Shown piece after piece: positions 17,897-27,270 of a stretch of 64,000 bases of DNA. The stretch comes from Polaribacter litorisediminis (lineage in GTDB: Bacteria > Bacteroidota > Bacteroidia > Flavobacteriales > Flavobacteriaceae). Numbering within the stretch: position 1 is the stretch's first letter; each line of letters starts with the position of its first letter. Below the pieces are notes generated by a model. The model had not been told where the DNA came from, searched no databases, and was given only the letters and a program-made list of their open reading frames with translations. Both the position numbers and the translations under genes were made by a program. The stretch spans positions 3,275,501 to 3,339,500 of the forward strand of contig NZ_CP082966.1 of assembly GCF_019968605.1 (NCBI RefSeq). Reading direction: 5' to 3'.

Positions 17897-18020
17897 ATAT
17901 TATAAAATTTGTTTTTTTAACCGTTACAGAAAATGAAAGTTACAATTAAAAAATCTTTTCTTGCTTCAGTATAAAATTAAAATGCAACTTTGCAAACTAA
18001 TTTTTTCGAGTTTAATTACA

Positions 18021-18938
18021 ATGAATACAAGAACATTGGCGCTCATTGCCGTTTCTATAGCCACACTAATTTATGGCATAAATTACACCATTGCCAAAGA
18101 AGTAATGCCTTTGTATGTAAAACCTTTTGGATTTATTTTAATAAGAGTTTTTGGCGCGACTGCTATTTTTTGGTTGGTTAGTTTATTTATAAAGCCCGAA
18201 AAAATAGACAAAGCAGATTTTAAGAAAATCTTTATCGCTGCAATTTTTGGTATTGCTTTAAACATGCTCGCCTTTTTTAAAGGCTTGAGTTTAACAACGC
18301 CCATAAGCGCCTCTGTAATGATGGTAATGTCGCCAATTATGGTGCTAATTTTTTCTAGTATTTTAATTAGAAAAGCCATTGGTAAGCAAAGAATTTTAGG
18401 CGTTTTTATTGGTTTAATCGGTGCTATTTTATTAATTACTTATGGCAACACTGCCAATGGAACACACGCCAATAATAATTTCGGAAACTTATTAGTGTTT
18501 ATAAATGCGGCTTCTTATGGTTTGTATTTAGTATTGGCCAAAGATTTAAGTAAAAAATATCATCCGATAACCTTTATCAAATGGTTTTATTTATTTGGAT
18601 TAATTTTAGTAATTCCTTTTGGATATCAAGAAATAACAGCAGTTATTTGGCAACAGATCCCCACTAAAATTTATTGGAATATTGGTTTTGTGGTCATTTT
18701 TACAACCTGCATCACTTACCTTTTTAATCTCTATGGATTGTCTAAACTAAAGCCAACAACAGTAAGTGTTTTTATATACTTGCAACCTGTAATCGCTACT
18801 ATTTATGCTTTAATTGTTGGGAGCGATACTTTAAATTTAATGAAAGTTTCGGCTACTATTTTTATCTTTTTGGGCGTATATCTCGTAACCAAACAAGTAG
18901 AAAAAGCTCCTAAAACCATCAAGACCTCCTCATTTTAA
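18021..18938 (+). CDS. EamA/DMT-family transporter
   Basis: A drug/metabolite-type inner-membrane permease of about 305 residues with ten predicted helices in two EamA repeats. The first covers about residues 5-140 and the second about 155-290. Near the repeat ends are motifs typical of the family, such as AFFKGLSLTTPISASVMM and YGLSKLKPTTVSVFIYLQPV. I chose the ATG at 18021 (MNTRTLALIAVS) because the 20 residues available upstream are not part of the family. The substrate is unknown. Confidence 0.88.
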   Translation: MNTRTLALIAVSIATLIYGINYTIAKEVMPLYVKPFGFILIRVFGATAIFWLVSLFIKPEKIDKADFKKIFIAAIFGIALNMLAFFKGLSLTTPISASVMMVMSPIMVLIFSSILIRKAIGKQRILGVFIGLIGAILLITYGNTANGTHANNNFGNLLVFINAASYGLYLVLAKDLSKKYHPITFIKWFYLFGLILVIPFGYQEITAVIWQQIPTKIYWNIGFVVIFTTCITYLFNLYGLSKLKPTTVSVFIYLQPVIATIYALIVGSDTLNLMKVSATIFIFLGVYLVTKQVEKAPKTIKTSSF

Positions 18939-19022
18939 AATTAAAAATGAACTAAAGTTTCTCTTTCCATCATTTCAGATATTTCGATTGTTAACAACGA
19001 TAAAATCAACAAAATAAATAGG

Positions 19023-19030
19023 TATATTTG
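19023..19030 (+). promoter_or_regulatory. -7 promoter element for the yicC-gmk-nadD group
   Basis: TATATTTG matches TAnnTTTG and lies 24 bases before the yicC ATG. Confidence 0.55.
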
Positions 19031-19054
19031 CCAATCATTTAAAACAGCGTTTGT

Positions 19055-19921
19055 ATGATTCAATCGATGACTGGTTACGGAAAATCTGTATTGCAATTGC
19101 CAACAAAAAAAGTAACCATAGAAATAAAATCTTTAAACAGTAAAAATTTAGATTTAAACGTCAGAATTCCTTCTTACTACAAGGAAAAGGAGTTAAACGT
19201 TCGAAAAAAATTAGCAAAAACCTTGGTAAGAGGCAAAGTAGATTTTTCAATTTTTGTTGAAATGACTGCAGATGAAACAGCTACAACAATAAATCACGGT
19301 GTTGTAAAACAATACATGCAGCAATTAAGAAACGTTACGCAAACGGGTAATTCTGATGATGTGGAGCTTTTAAAAATGGCAGTTTTAATGCCAGACGCTT
19401 TAAAAACAGAACGTGCCGAATTAGATGAAAATGAATGGGCGCTTATAAATCAAAGTGTCGATGCTGCCTTAGAAGAAATTGTACAATACAGAATAGATGA
19501 AGCAGCTTCTTTAGAACTGGATTTTAAAGAAAGAATTGCGAATATCCAAACCTATTTAGAACAAGTAAAAGCCTTAGATATTGATAGAATTGAAAACGTA
19601 AAAACACGTTTAAAAAAGGCTATTGATGATTTAAAAGTAGATACAGACGAAAACAGATTTGAGCAGGAACTTATTTATTATCTGGAGAAATTAGATATTA
19701 ATGAAGAAAAAGTTCGTTTAGAAAATCATTTAGATTATTTCTTACAAACACTAAAAACGCGAGATTCTAATGGAAAAAAACTTGGTTTTATTGTGCAAGA
19801 AATGGGAAGAGAAATCAATACAACAGGCTCTAAAGCTAATTTTGCACCAATGCAAAAAGCGGTTATTCAAATGAAAAACGAGTTAGAGCAAATTAAAGAA
19901 CAGATTTTAAATGTACTTTAA
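19055..19921 (+). CDS. YicC/YloC-family endoribonuclease
   Basis: 288 residues. The start MIQSMTGYGKSV and the next segment IEIKSLNSKNLDLNVRIP are the family signature, and the C-terminal DUF1732 part has GKKLGFIVQEMGREINTTGSKAN. Homologues are endoribonucleases implicated in RNA turnover. It precedes gmk and nadD on the same strand, an order common in Bacteroidota. Confidence 0.92.
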   Translation: MIQSMTGYGKSVLQLPTKKVTIEIKSLNSKNLDLNVRIPSYYKEKELNVRKKLAKTLVRGKVDFSIFVEMTADETATTINHGVVKQYMQQLRNVTQTGNSDDVELLKMAVLMPDALKTERAELDENEWALINQSVDAALEEIVQYRIDEAASLELDFKERIANIQTYLEQVKALDIDRIENVKTRLKKAIDDLKVDTDENRFEQELIYYLEKLDINEEKVRLENHLDYFLQTLKTRDSNGKKLGFIVQEMGREINTTGSKANFAPMQKAVIQMKNELEQIKEQILNVL

Positions 19922-19931
19922 AAATTAACTT

Positions 19932-20004
19932 GTCTCCTTGAGCGCAGTCGAAAGATTCATAAATGTATCGATTGCAATTAGGTTTCGACTGCGCTCAACC
20001 AGAC
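19932..20004. repeat. inverted repeat, GAGCGCAGTCGAAA type
   Basis: A 73-base unit whose left arm (GTCTCCTTGAGCGCAGTCG) and right arm (CGACTGCGCTCAACCAGAC) are nearly perfect inversions. It fills most of the gap between yicC and gmk and is distinctly GC-richer than its surroundings, which suggests an inserted palindromic element. Confidence 0.75.
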
Positions 20005-20027
20005 AATAGTTATCAATATATATTATT

Positions 20028-20621
20028 ATGAGTGATTTTAAAGGAAAATTATTTGTGTTTTCAGCACCTTCAGGTTCTGGTAAAACTACCATTGTTCGCC
20101 ATTTATTAAAACAAAAAAGATTTAATTTAGAATTCTCAATATCAGCAACTTCTAGAAAGCCAAGAGGCGATGAAAAAAATGGTAAAGATTACTATTTTAT
20201 CTCTTTAAAAGAATTTAAAAACCATATTAAAAACGATGATTTTTTAGAATGGGAAGAAGTTTACCGAGATAACTTTTACGGAACTTTAAAGACAGAAGTT
20301 GAGCGAATTTGGGCTCAAAAAAAGCATGTTATTTTTGATATTGATGTCGTTGGCGGTTTAAGAATCAAAAAGAAATTCCCGAATGAAACCTTATCTGTTT
20401 TTGTAAAACCACCTAGTGTAGACGAATTAAAAATCCGACTTAAAAAACGAAAAACAGAAAGCGACGAAAAAATAAATATGAGAATTGCGAAAGCTTCTAT
20501 AGAATTAGCAACCGCTCCACAATTCGATAAAATCATAAAAAATTACGATTTAGATGTTGCTTTAAAAGAAGCGGAAGTTTTAGTGAGTAATTTTTTGGGA
20601 TTAAAAGAGAATAAAGAGTAG
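20028..20621 (+). CDS. gmk: guanylate kinase
   Basis: Phosphorylates GMP to GDP. It has 197 residues. The P-loop SAPSGSGKTTIVRHLL is near residue 12, and the GMP-binding region SATSRKPRGDEKNGKDYYF near 40, followed by FLEWEEVYRDNFYGT. The palindromic repeat at 19932-20004 lies in its upstream region. Confidence 0.97.
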   Translation: MSDFKGKLFVFSAPSGSGKTTIVRHLLKQKRFNLEFSISATSRKPRGDEKNGKDYYFISLKEFKNHIKNDDFLEWEEVYRDNFYGTLKTEVERIWAQKKHVIFDIDVVGGLRIKKKFPNETLSVFVKPPSVDELKIRLKKRKTESDEKINMRIAKASIELATAPQFDKIIKNYDLDVALKEAEVLVSNFLGLKENKE

Positions 20622-20701
20622 AGAAACAAGAAAATAGACATAAAATGAAGGTGGGTAAGGAATCTCTTTTCTTTCGTCTTTTTTATATTATCTTTTAAAA
20701 T

Positions 20702-21286
20702 ATGAGTAAAATAGGATTATACTTTGGTACGTTTAACCCAATTCACGTGGGCCATTTAATTATTGCTAATTATATGGTAGAAAATTCAGATTTAGATGAA
20801 ATTTGGATGGTGGTTACGCCTCATAATCCTTTTAAGAAAAAGAGCTCACTATTAGAAAATCATCATCGTTTTGAATTGGTGTACAGAGCTACAGAAAGTT
20901 ATAAAAAAATTAAACCCTCCGATATTGAGTTTAAATTGCCACAACCTAATTATACGGTGTATACTTTGGCTCATCTAACCGAAGTATATCCAGAGAAAGA
21001 GTTTTGCCTCATTATGGGCGAAGACAATTTAAAAAGTTTTCATAAATGGAAAAATTATGAAACTATTTTAGAGCATCATCATATATATGTATATCCTAGA
21101 ATTGCAGCAGGAACCATATCCCATCAATTTAAAAATCACCCAAAAATTCATCCAATTAATGCGCCTATTATAGAGATTTCATCCACTATGATTAGAAACG
21201 GAATTAAAAATAAAAAGAACATACGGCCCATGTTAACCAAAGAAGTTTGGGAATATATCGATGAGATGAATTTTTATAAAAAATAG
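20702..21286 (+). CDS. nadD: nicotinate-nucleotide adenylyltransferase
   Basis: NAD biosynthesis enzyme forming nicotinate adenine dinucleotide, 194 residues. The nucleotidyltransferase motif GTFNPIHVGH is at residues 9-18 and the ISSTMIRN motif near 160. WMVVTPHNPFKKK is the usual substrate-pocket segment. It lies about 80 bases after gmk on the same strand. Confidence 0.96.
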   Translation: MSKIGLYFGTFNPIHVGHLIIANYMVENSDLDEIWMVVTPHNPFKKKSSLLENHHRFELVYRATESYKKIKPSDIEFKLPQPNYTVYTLAHLTEVYPEKEFCLIMGEDNLKSFHKWKNYETILEHHHIYVYPRIAAGTISHQFKNHPKIHPINAPIIEISSTMIRNGIKNKKNIRPMLTKEVWEYIDEMNFYKK

Positions 21287-21337
21287 TTTCGCTATTTTTA
21301 CGTTATCTATTAAAAACCTATTTAGAAAAATATTTTT

Positions 21338-22204
21338 TTGAAAAAAACACAGAAGAAAAAAGGAAAACTAAAACAGAAACTAACTGACAAATACAGATTA
21401 GTTGTTTTGAATGAAGATACTTTCGAAGAGCGTTTTTCATTAAAACTCTCTGTCTTAAATATTTTTGTTTTAGGAGGTGTCCTTTCTTTTTTATTGATTT
21501 TAATAACAACTTTTATCATCACGTTTACACCGATTAAAGAATTTATACCCGGGTATTCATCGACAGATTTAAAAATAAAAGCTACAAAACTGGCATTAAA
21601 AACGGACTCTTTAAAAAGAAAGTTAGATTTAATGCACGATTATACAAAAGCTTTACAACCTATTTTAACAGGAGAAATAAAAGCGACCATTATTGATTCT
21701 ATTCCCATAGATTCTGAAAAAAATATCATAAAAGATAGTTTATTAAATGCCTCTCGAGAAGATTCAATTTTTAGAGAAAAGATAGATAGTCAAGATCGTT
21801 TTCCTATTCAAAATAATGGATCTAGCAATGTAAAAATTGTCTTTTTTGCTCCTTTAACAGGTGTAATTTCTCAAGATTTTGATGCAAAAACAAAGCATTT
21901 AGCCGTAGATATTGTTGCTAAAAAAAATGCGCCCGTAAAAGCAACTGCAGATGGCACTGTTATTTTTTCTGGCTGGACCACAGAAACAGGAAATGTCATT
22001 ATTTTAAAACATGCTTACAACTATATTTCTGTTTATAAACACAACGGCAACCTACTAAAACAACAAGGAGATTTTGTAAAATCTGGCGAAGTAATTGCTA
22101 GTGTTGGGTCTACCGGAGAGTTCAGTACGGGACCACATTTACATTTTGAACTTTGGAGTGATGGTTATGCCGTAAATCCTACAAATTTGATTGATTTTAA
22201 ATAA
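21338..22204 (+). CDS. M23-family peptidase with membrane anchor, TTG start
   Basis: A 288-residue envelope peptidase. A basic N-terminus (KKTQKKKGKLKQK) is followed by a transmembrane helix near residues 45-68, a linker, and a C-terminal LytM domain with HLAVD (HxxxD) and GPHLHFELW (HxH). All zinc ligands are present, unlike the M23 protein at 1898-3169. The only in-frame start before the basic N-terminus is TTG at 21338, since a stop lies just upstream at 21323. Its TAATG overlap with the GH3 gene suggests translational coupling. Confidence 0.9.
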   Translation: MKKTQKKKGKLKQKLTDKYRLVVLNEDTFEERFSLKLSVLNIFVLGGVLSFLLILITTFIITFTPIKEFIPGYSSTDLKIKATKLALKTDSLKRKLDLMHDYTKALQPILTGEIKATIIDSIPIDSEKNIIKDSLLNASREDSIFREKIDSQDRFPIQNNGSSNVKIVFFAPLTGVISQDFDAKTKHLAVDIVAKKNAPVKATADGTVIFSGWTTETGNVIILKHAYNYISVYKHNGNLLKQQGDFVKSGEVIASVGSTGEFSTGPHLHFELWSDGYAVNPTNLIDFK

Positions 22205-23703
22205 TGAGTATAAAATCTTTTTTCGCGATTCCGTTTGCCAAAATTGCTACTGCCCGCGTTTATCAATGGGCAAAAAATCCGCATAAAACACAAGATAAAG
22301 TTTTTAAAAACTTAATAAACAAAGCTAAAAACACTGCTTTTGGTAAAGACCATGATTTTAAAAATATTAGTACGTATGCTGATTTTAAAAATCGTGTAAA
22401 AGTTACTGATTACGAAGGATTAAGACCCTATGTAGAGCGAATGGTTGCTGGTGAATCTGATGTTCTTTGGACAGGGAAACCCTTGTATTTCGCTAAAACC
22501 TCGGGGACCACTTCTGGCGCAAAATATATTCCGATTACAAAAGAATCGATGCCAACGCATATCAAAGCGGCTAGAAATGCGCTATTATTCTATATCAAAG
22601 AAAAAAATGATGCAAGTTTTGTAGACGGAAAAATGATTTTTTTACAAGGGAGCCCAATTTTAGAAGATAAAAACGGCGTAAAACTAGGCCGATTAAGTGG
22701 TATTGTAGCGCATTATGTACCAAAATATTTATTAAAAAATAGATTACCAAGTTGGGAAACCAATTGTATTGAAGATTGGGATACCAAAGTAAATGCTATT
22801 GTAGAAGAAACTGTACATGAAAATTTATCTGTCATTAGCGGAATTCCGTCTTGGGTACAAATGTATTTTGAAAAATTGATTGAAAAAACGGGAAAATCCA
22901 TTTCAGAAATCTTTCCAAATTTTAATTTCTTTATCTACGGAGGCGTAAATTTTGAACCTTATAAAAATAAGTTTGAATCTTTGATTGGTAAAAAGATAGA
23001 TTATATAGAATTGTATCCTGCCTCTGAAGGATTTATTGCCTACCAAGATTCACAAACAGAAAAAGGAATGTTACTGCAATTAAACTCTGGCATTTTCTAT
23101 GAATTTATTCCTGCAAAAGAATTTTACGATGAAAACCCTACAAGAATTTCTTTAATAGATGTAAAAATAGGGGTAAATTATGTAATTATTTTAAACACAA
23201 CTGCCGGACTTTGGGGCTATAATATTGGCGATACAGTAGAATTTACATCTACAGAACCTTACCGAATTAAAGTTACTGGTAGAATAAAACATTTTATATC
23301 CGCCTTTGGCGAACATGTTATTGGCAAAGAAGTAGAAAAAGCTCTAAATAACGCTATATCAGGGACCAATATCAATATAAGTGAGTTTACGGTGGCGCCT
23401 CAAGTAAATCCAGAAAATGGTTTACCGTACCACGAATGGTTTATAGAATTTACCAACGAACCAAAAAATTTAGAAGAATTTTCGACTAAAATTGATGCTT
23501 CTATGCAAACCCAAAATATTTATTATTACGATTTAATTGTGGGTAAAGTGCTACGCCCTTTAGTCATTAGAAAAGTAAAAAAAGGAGGTTTTCATGAGTA
23601 TATGAAATCCATTGGAAAATTTGGAGGGCAGAATAAAATTCCACAATTATCTGATAACCGAAAAATTGCAGATGTTTTAAAAAGTTTTTTGAAAGATTCA
23701 TAA
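22204..23703 (+). CDS. GH3-family acyl-acid amido synthetase-like protein
   Basis: A 499-residue protein of the GH3 superfamily, whose plant members adenylate carboxylic acids and conjugate them to amino acids. Visible family segments are KTSGTTSGAKYIPIT (ATP-binding loop) near residue 98, an ELYPASEGFIA-like segment near 272, and NIGDTVEFTS with VTGRIKHFISAFGEHV near 340-380. The start codon overlaps the M23 stop. The native substrate in Bacteroidota is unknown to me. Confidence 0.9.
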   Translation: MSIKSFFAIPFAKIATARVYQWAKNPHKTQDKVFKNLINKAKNTAFGKDHDFKNISTYADFKNRVKVTDYEGLRPYVERMVAGESDVLWTGKPLYFAKTSGTTSGAKYIPITKESMPTHIKAARNALLFYIKEKNDASFVDGKMIFLQGSPILEDKNGVKLGRLSGIVAHYVPKYLLKNRLPSWETNCIEDWDTKVNAIVEETVHENLSVISGIPSWVQMYFEKLIEKTGKSISEIFPNFNFFIYGGVNFEPYKNKFESLIGKKIDYIELYPASEGFIAYQDSQTEKGMLLQLNSGIFYEFIPAKEFYDENPTRISLIDVKIGVNYVIILNTTAGLWGYNIGDTVEFTSTEPYRIKVTGRIKHFISAFGEHVIGKEVEKALNNAISGTNINISEFTVAPQVNPENGLPYHEWFIEFTNEPKNLEEFSTKIDASMQTQNIYYYDLIVGKVLRPLVIRKVKKGGFHEYMKSIGKFGGQNKIPQLSDNRKIADVLKSFLKDS

Positions 23704-23704
23704 A

Positions 23705-23788
23705 ATTGGAGGCAATTATTTATTTTTAGTTTTAGCATTCCTTTTGGTTATTGTCTACTTTTACAACAAATTTAGAAACAGACGTTAA
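23705..23788 (+). CDS. possible 27-residue membrane peptide, non-ATG start
   Basis: Directly after the GH3 stop, an open frame reads IGGNYLFLVLAFLLVIVYFY then NKFRNRR: one hydrophobic helix and a basic tail, a plausible single-pass peptide. No ATG, GTG or TTG precedes it in frame, so initiation would need ATT at 23705. It may equally be a remnant. Low confidence. Confidence 0.22.
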   Translation: MGGNYLFLVLAFLLVIVYFYNKFRNRR

Positions 23789-23797
23789 ATAATAAAT

Positions 23798-23940
23798 TGT
23801 CAGTTCTAGTGAAATTTGAAAGATGAAAAAATTGTATCGAGAACACTTTAAAATCTAGCAATTTTTAGGTTTAAAAAAAGAAATAATAAAAGTTCTCGAT
23901 ACAATTTCGATAAAAAAATAGAAATCACTCGAACTGACAG
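23798..23940. repeat. nested inverted repeat upstream of queD
   Basis: An outer pair (TGTCAGTTCTAGTGA / TCACTCGAACTGACA) and an inner pair (TTGTATCGAGAAC / GTTCTCGATACAA) enclose an A/T-rich centre in 143 bases. The structure resembles a small non-autonomous mobile element. It ends 17 bases before the queD ATG. Confidence 0.7.
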
Positions 23941-23957
23941 TTGCAACACAATATTAA

Positions 23958-24407
23958 ATGAGCACAATTAGAATTACTAAACAATTTAATTTCGAAACAG
24001 GACATGCTTTATATGGTTACGACGGAAAATGTAAGAACGTTCATGGCCATTCTTACAAGCTTTCTGTAACCGTTTCTGGCAAACCCATTAAAGATACTAC
24101 CAACGTAAAATTTGGGATGGTGATTGACTTTGGTGATTTAAAAAAAATTGTAAACGAAGAAATTGTAGACGTTTTTGATCATGCAACCGTTTTTAATAAA
24201 AATACACCACATGTGGAATTGGCAAAAGAACTAATAGATAGAGGTCATGATGTTTTATTAGTAGATTATCAACCCACTAGCGAAATGATGGTAATTGATT
24301 TTGCTAAGAAAATTAAAATACGATTACCAGAAAATATTAAATTACATGCTATTAAATTACAAGAAACAGACACTAGTTTTGCCGAATGGTTTGCACATGA
24401 AAACTAA
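23958..24407 (+). CDS. queD: 6-carboxytetrahydropterin synthase / 6-pyruvoyl-tetrahydropterin synthase family
   Basis: A 149-residue zinc enzyme. The His ligands appear in ETGHALYG and NVHGHSYKL, with the catalytic Cys in DGKCKNVHGH. VIDFGDLK and the C-terminal ETDTSFAEWF are typical. The queuosine-pathway role is the most common for bacterial members, though I see no other queuosine gene here to confirm it. Confidence 0.9.
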   Translation: MSTIRITKQFNFETGHALYGYDGKCKNVHGHSYKLSVTVSGKPIKDTTNVKFGMVIDFGDLKKIVNEEIVDVFDHATVFNKNTPHVELAKELIDRGHDVLLVDYQPTSEMMVIDFAKKIKIRLPENIKLHAIKLQETDTSFAEWFAHEN

Positions 24408-24443
24408 ATTTTAAAACTTATCTTTGTCAAAAAAAAAAATCTC

Positions 24444-24983
24444 ATGAAATTCTTAAAATTTATTTTGGTGCTAAGCATCTCTATTTCGATGTATAGTTGT
24501 GGTGACGATTCTAATGAAACACCTCTTGTATTATCGAATGCTAATATTGAAGGTACTTATGATATTACTAGCATGATCGTTGAACAAGTAGAAACTGTTG
24601 CATCTTCATCAGGAAATTCAAATCTTATTTTAACTACAATAACGGGTGTTGCAGATTCATTTGATGATATTAATTTTACACTGAATGCAAACGGAACGTA
24701 TACTGCTGTTGGAGGTTATAGAGTTGTAATCACAGAAGTTCCGAATGGAGGAAGTCCAATTATCGATAATGAAATCATCATAATCAATGCATCAGGATCT
24801 TATCAACTAAATACAACAAAAAATACAATTACTTTTAATCCTACAAGTGGAGAATTTATAGAAGGAGCGTTTACCATTGATACATTTACCCAAACAGCAG
24901 TTATTATAAGTCAAGAGGATATTAAAGTTGCTGGTAATACAACCTATACTTTAAAAGGTTCTATAAGGCTTTTAAGAAAATAA
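24444..24983 (+). CDS. lipoprotein, 179 aa, lipocalin-like
   Basis: The signal MKFLKFILVLSISISMYSC ends in a lipobox Cys followed by GDDSNE. The body is rich in Thr, Asn and Ile with alternating strands (IEGTYDITSMIVEQVE, INFTLNANGTYTAVGGYRV), the pattern of lipocalin-like Bacteroidota lipoproteins. No catalytic motif is seen. Function is unknown. Confidence 0.75.
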   Translation: MKFLKFILVLSISISMYSCGDDSNETPLVLSNANIEGTYDITSMIVEQVETVASSSGNSNLILTTITGVADSFDDINFTLNANGTYTAVGGYRVVITEVPNGGSPIIDNEIIIINASGSYQLNTTKNTITFNPTSGEFIEGAFTIDTFTQTAVIISQEDIKVAGNTTYTLKGSIRLLRK

Positions 24984-24998
24984 TTACACTTTTTAAAT

Positions 24999-25030
24999 AA
25001 AAAAGCTATTTATATTTAGATAGTTTTTTG
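24999..25030. terminator. probable bidirectional terminator
   Basis: An imperfect stem (AAAAAAGCTATT / TAGATAGTTTTTT) with A and T runs lies between convergent lipoprotein genes and could end transcription from both sides. Confidence 0.45.
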
Positions 25031-25056
25031 TTGTTGTTGAAAAACTATAGAGACCA

Positions 25057-25806
25057 CTAGAACGCAAATTCACTAATTTTTTTAAAATCCGTAATATCAT
25101 TTACATCCAACTGATATTGCGCAATATTATGTTCTGAAATGATAAAAGCATTATGATTTCTGATGATAATATCAAGAGCACCGGTTGTGGGTATTTCGTT
25201 TATATATAGTGAATTACTTGGGTCTGTCACATCAAAAATCTTTACAGAATCATCACAAACCAAAAGAAAATTTGAGCCATATAAACTTAATCCTTTAGGC
25301 TGTGTTAAACCTCTAGTATTTAATAAAATTGGGTTTTCTATATCTGTAATGTCATAGGTTTTTAATTCATTTACCGAGCCACCACAATTCTCATTCGTAT
25401 GCAAAGTAACATAGGCATTTGTGCCGTTTGCAACCACAGGATCGCAGGCTCTAAAATGATCTGATTGAGACATTTTTTTTGGCAATTCTGCATTACTAAT
25501 ATCATAAATATACATGGCATTTTGCGAACCGATAAATAAGTAATCTTGAAAACTAAACAAAGTTTCTATATCAAAACCCACATTTATAGAATTCACTTTC
25601 ACAGGATTTGTAGCATTTTCAATATTAAAAACAGATAAATTACTATAATCTACCGTATATAAGTAACTCCCTTTTAAAGAAAAAGTTGCCATTGATCCGC
25701 CCTGACCGTCGGTAAATTCTGAGTTTGATGTGACATCATTAGCGTCTTGACTGCATGAAATAATACATAAAGTGATAATAAATAGTTTGCTTATTTTCTT
25801 TAACAT
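25057..25806 (-). CDS. LVIVD-repeat lipoprotein
   Basis: About 249 residues from MLKKISKLFI, with lipobox IISC. The body has repeated strands of the form VFNIENATNPVKV, MYIYDISNAELPKKM, KTYDITDIENPILL and VKIFDVTDPSNSLYI, which are LVIVD repeats expected to build a beta-propeller. Such proteins are outer-surface or periplasmic with unknown ligands. An upstream ATG at 25827 lies inside the preceding gene and would spoil the signal peptide. It is 5 bases after a related gene. Confidence 0.82.
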   Translation of the reverse strand: MLKKISKLFIITLCIISCSQDANDVTSNSEFTDGQGGSMATFSLKGSYLYTVDYSNLSVFNIENATNPVKVNSINVGFDIETLFSFQDYLFIGSQNAMYIYDISNAELPKKMSQSDHFRACDPVVANGTNAYVTLHTNENCGGSVNELKTYDITDIENPILLNTRGLTQPKGLSLYGSNFLLVCDDSVKIFDVTDPSNSLYINEIPTTGALDIIIRNHNAFIISEHNIAQYQLDVNDITDFKKISEFAF

Positions 25807-25811
25807 AACGT

Positions 25812-26306
25812 CTATTTTTGAATCCAATTAACCACAACTTTACCCTCTTCATAAAACCATTCTCCATTAGGCGCTTGAAGTGGCGGAAAAACATTTTTGA
25901 CTCTTTTATTTACAACTGCCGTTAAAGCATTAAAATCAAAAGTTAAAACCACCAAATCTGTTGCTTGATTTATGTAAAGTACATTATTTCTGATGGCAAT
26001 ATCTGTTGCCCCTGGTGCTTTTAGAAATTTCTTTTGAATCGGATTTGAAGGATTTGAATTATCAAAGATGTGAAAGCCTGTTCTTTTATCATTTATAAAA
26101 ATAAAATCATCAATAATATATATTTTTGAAGCTTCTTCTACAGATTTCTTATCCTGTAAGAGAATAGAATTTTCAAATTCTGTGGTTGTCAATACAATAG
26201 GATTATATCTTGAAAACACAGGGTCTACAGAAATATTTTCATTTTCATTGTTAAAAAAACAATTGAAAAAAGAAAAACAGCAAAGAATTAACAGTAATTT
26301 CCTCAT
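25812..26306 (-). CDS. short LVIVD-like lipoprotein
   Basis: 164 residues with a lipobox in CCFSFFNC. It contains one clear LVIVD-like repeat (GFHIFDNSNPSNPIQK) and the segment ATDIAIRNNVLYINQATDLVVL. It is about two-thirds the length of its neighbour at 25057-25806 and lies in tandem with it. The two may form a complex or reflect duplication. The C-terminus ends soon after a WFYEEGKVVVNWI segment. Confidence 0.75.
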   Translation of the reverse strand: MRKLLLILCCFSFFNCFFNNENENISVDPVFSRYNPIVLTTTEFENSILLQDKKSVEEASKIYIIDDFIFINDKRTGFHIFDNSNPSNPIQKKFLKAPGATDIAIRNNVLYINQATDLVVLTFDFNALTAVVNKRVKNVFPPLQAPNGEWFYEEGKVVVNWIQK

Positions 26307-26354
26307 AGCATCTTATTTAAGGTCTGAATATAACCATTATTTTTGGAGTGCTAC

Positions 26355-26921
26355 TTATTTTCCATTAAATGTATTCATTGTATTTGCTAAACCCGCAGTA
26401 CCAAAAGAGGTAATTACTTTAGAGGATGTTGGTAAACGTTCAATTAAAGAACTAATTTCCTCTTTACTCCATTCGCCGAGAACATAGTCTACTTGCCGTC
26501 CTTTAGAATAATTTGACCCCACTCCAAAACGAAATCTCGGATACTTATTTGTCCCTAATTTTTCTTGAATATCTTTTAGACCGTTATGCCCACCATCACT
26601 GCCTTTTGCTTTAATTCTGATGGTTCCAAAATCGATATTTAAATCGTCTGTAACAATCAAAATATTTTCAATAGGTATTTTTTCTTTATCCATCCAATAT
26701 TTTACAGCTTTTCCACTTAAATTCATATATGTATTCGGTTTTAAAAGGATAAAAGTTCTTCCTTTGTATCGAAAACTTGCAACATCCCCTAATTTCTCGG
26801 TTTCAAAAGAAACCTTGTATTCATTGGCAACTTCGTCAACAATTTTAAAACCTATATTATGGCGTGTGTTTGCATATGCATTACCAATATTTCCAAGCCC
26901 AACAATTAAAAATTTTTTCAT
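26355..26921 (-). CDS. pth: peptidyl-tRNA hydrolase
   Basis: Recycles peptidyl-tRNA released from stalled ribosomes, 188 residues. VGLGNIGNAYANTRHNIGF carries the catalytic His near residue 21. NTYMNLSG and DDLNIDFGTIRIKAKGSDGGHNG complete the active site. Two adjacent ATG codons (26924, 26921) are possible starts. Confidence 0.96.
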   Translation of the reverse strand: MKKFLIVGLGNIGNAYANTRHNIGFKIVDEVANEYKVSFETEKLGDVASFRYKGRTFILLKPNTYMNLSGKAVKYWMDKEKIPIENILIVTDDLNIDFGTIRIKAKGSDGGHNGLKDIQEKLGTNKYPRFRFGVGSNYSKGRQVDYVLGEWSKEEISSLIERLPTSSKVITSFGTAGLANTMNTFNGK

Positions 26922-26924
26922 CAA

Positions 26925-27270
26925 TTCTTCGTTAATTTCAACTTTTATATGATATGTATGTAACCCTGTAAAGCGATCATTAATAATTTCTTTTTGATTA
27001 TTTTTTTATCAAAAAAACACCGAAATAAAGGCTTTGATATTTGTTTTTAATGTCTCAAAAAATAATTCAATTTATTTACACAACATTATAAAATCACATG
27101 GAAATTCAATATTTTATAATAGAAGTTTCTTTAATTTATTCTGCAAAAATAGTAAGAAATAAATTCAATAAGACCCTAAAATGAGTTCATGCTAATCTTT
27201 ACATAAATTTAAGGCAAGAAAAAAGCGTTACAAATTTGTAACGCTTTTTATAAAATTATTATTTTAAAAT
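26925..27270. other. intergenic region pth-rplY
   Basis: These 346 bases contain only the terminator at 27219-27249. The rest is AT-rich with no ORF or recognised repeat. Confidence 0.5.
27219..27249. terminator. intrinsic terminator downstream of rplY
   Basis: AAAAAGCGTTACAAA and TTTGTAACGCTTTTT form a perfect 15-bp stem with A and T runs included, about 22 bases past the rplY stop. Confidence 0.9.

Noticed and set aside
21318..21522. Two overlapping minus-strand ORFs over the M23 peptidase start
   Set aside because: Lys-rich antisense frames created by the basic N-terminus of the sense gene.
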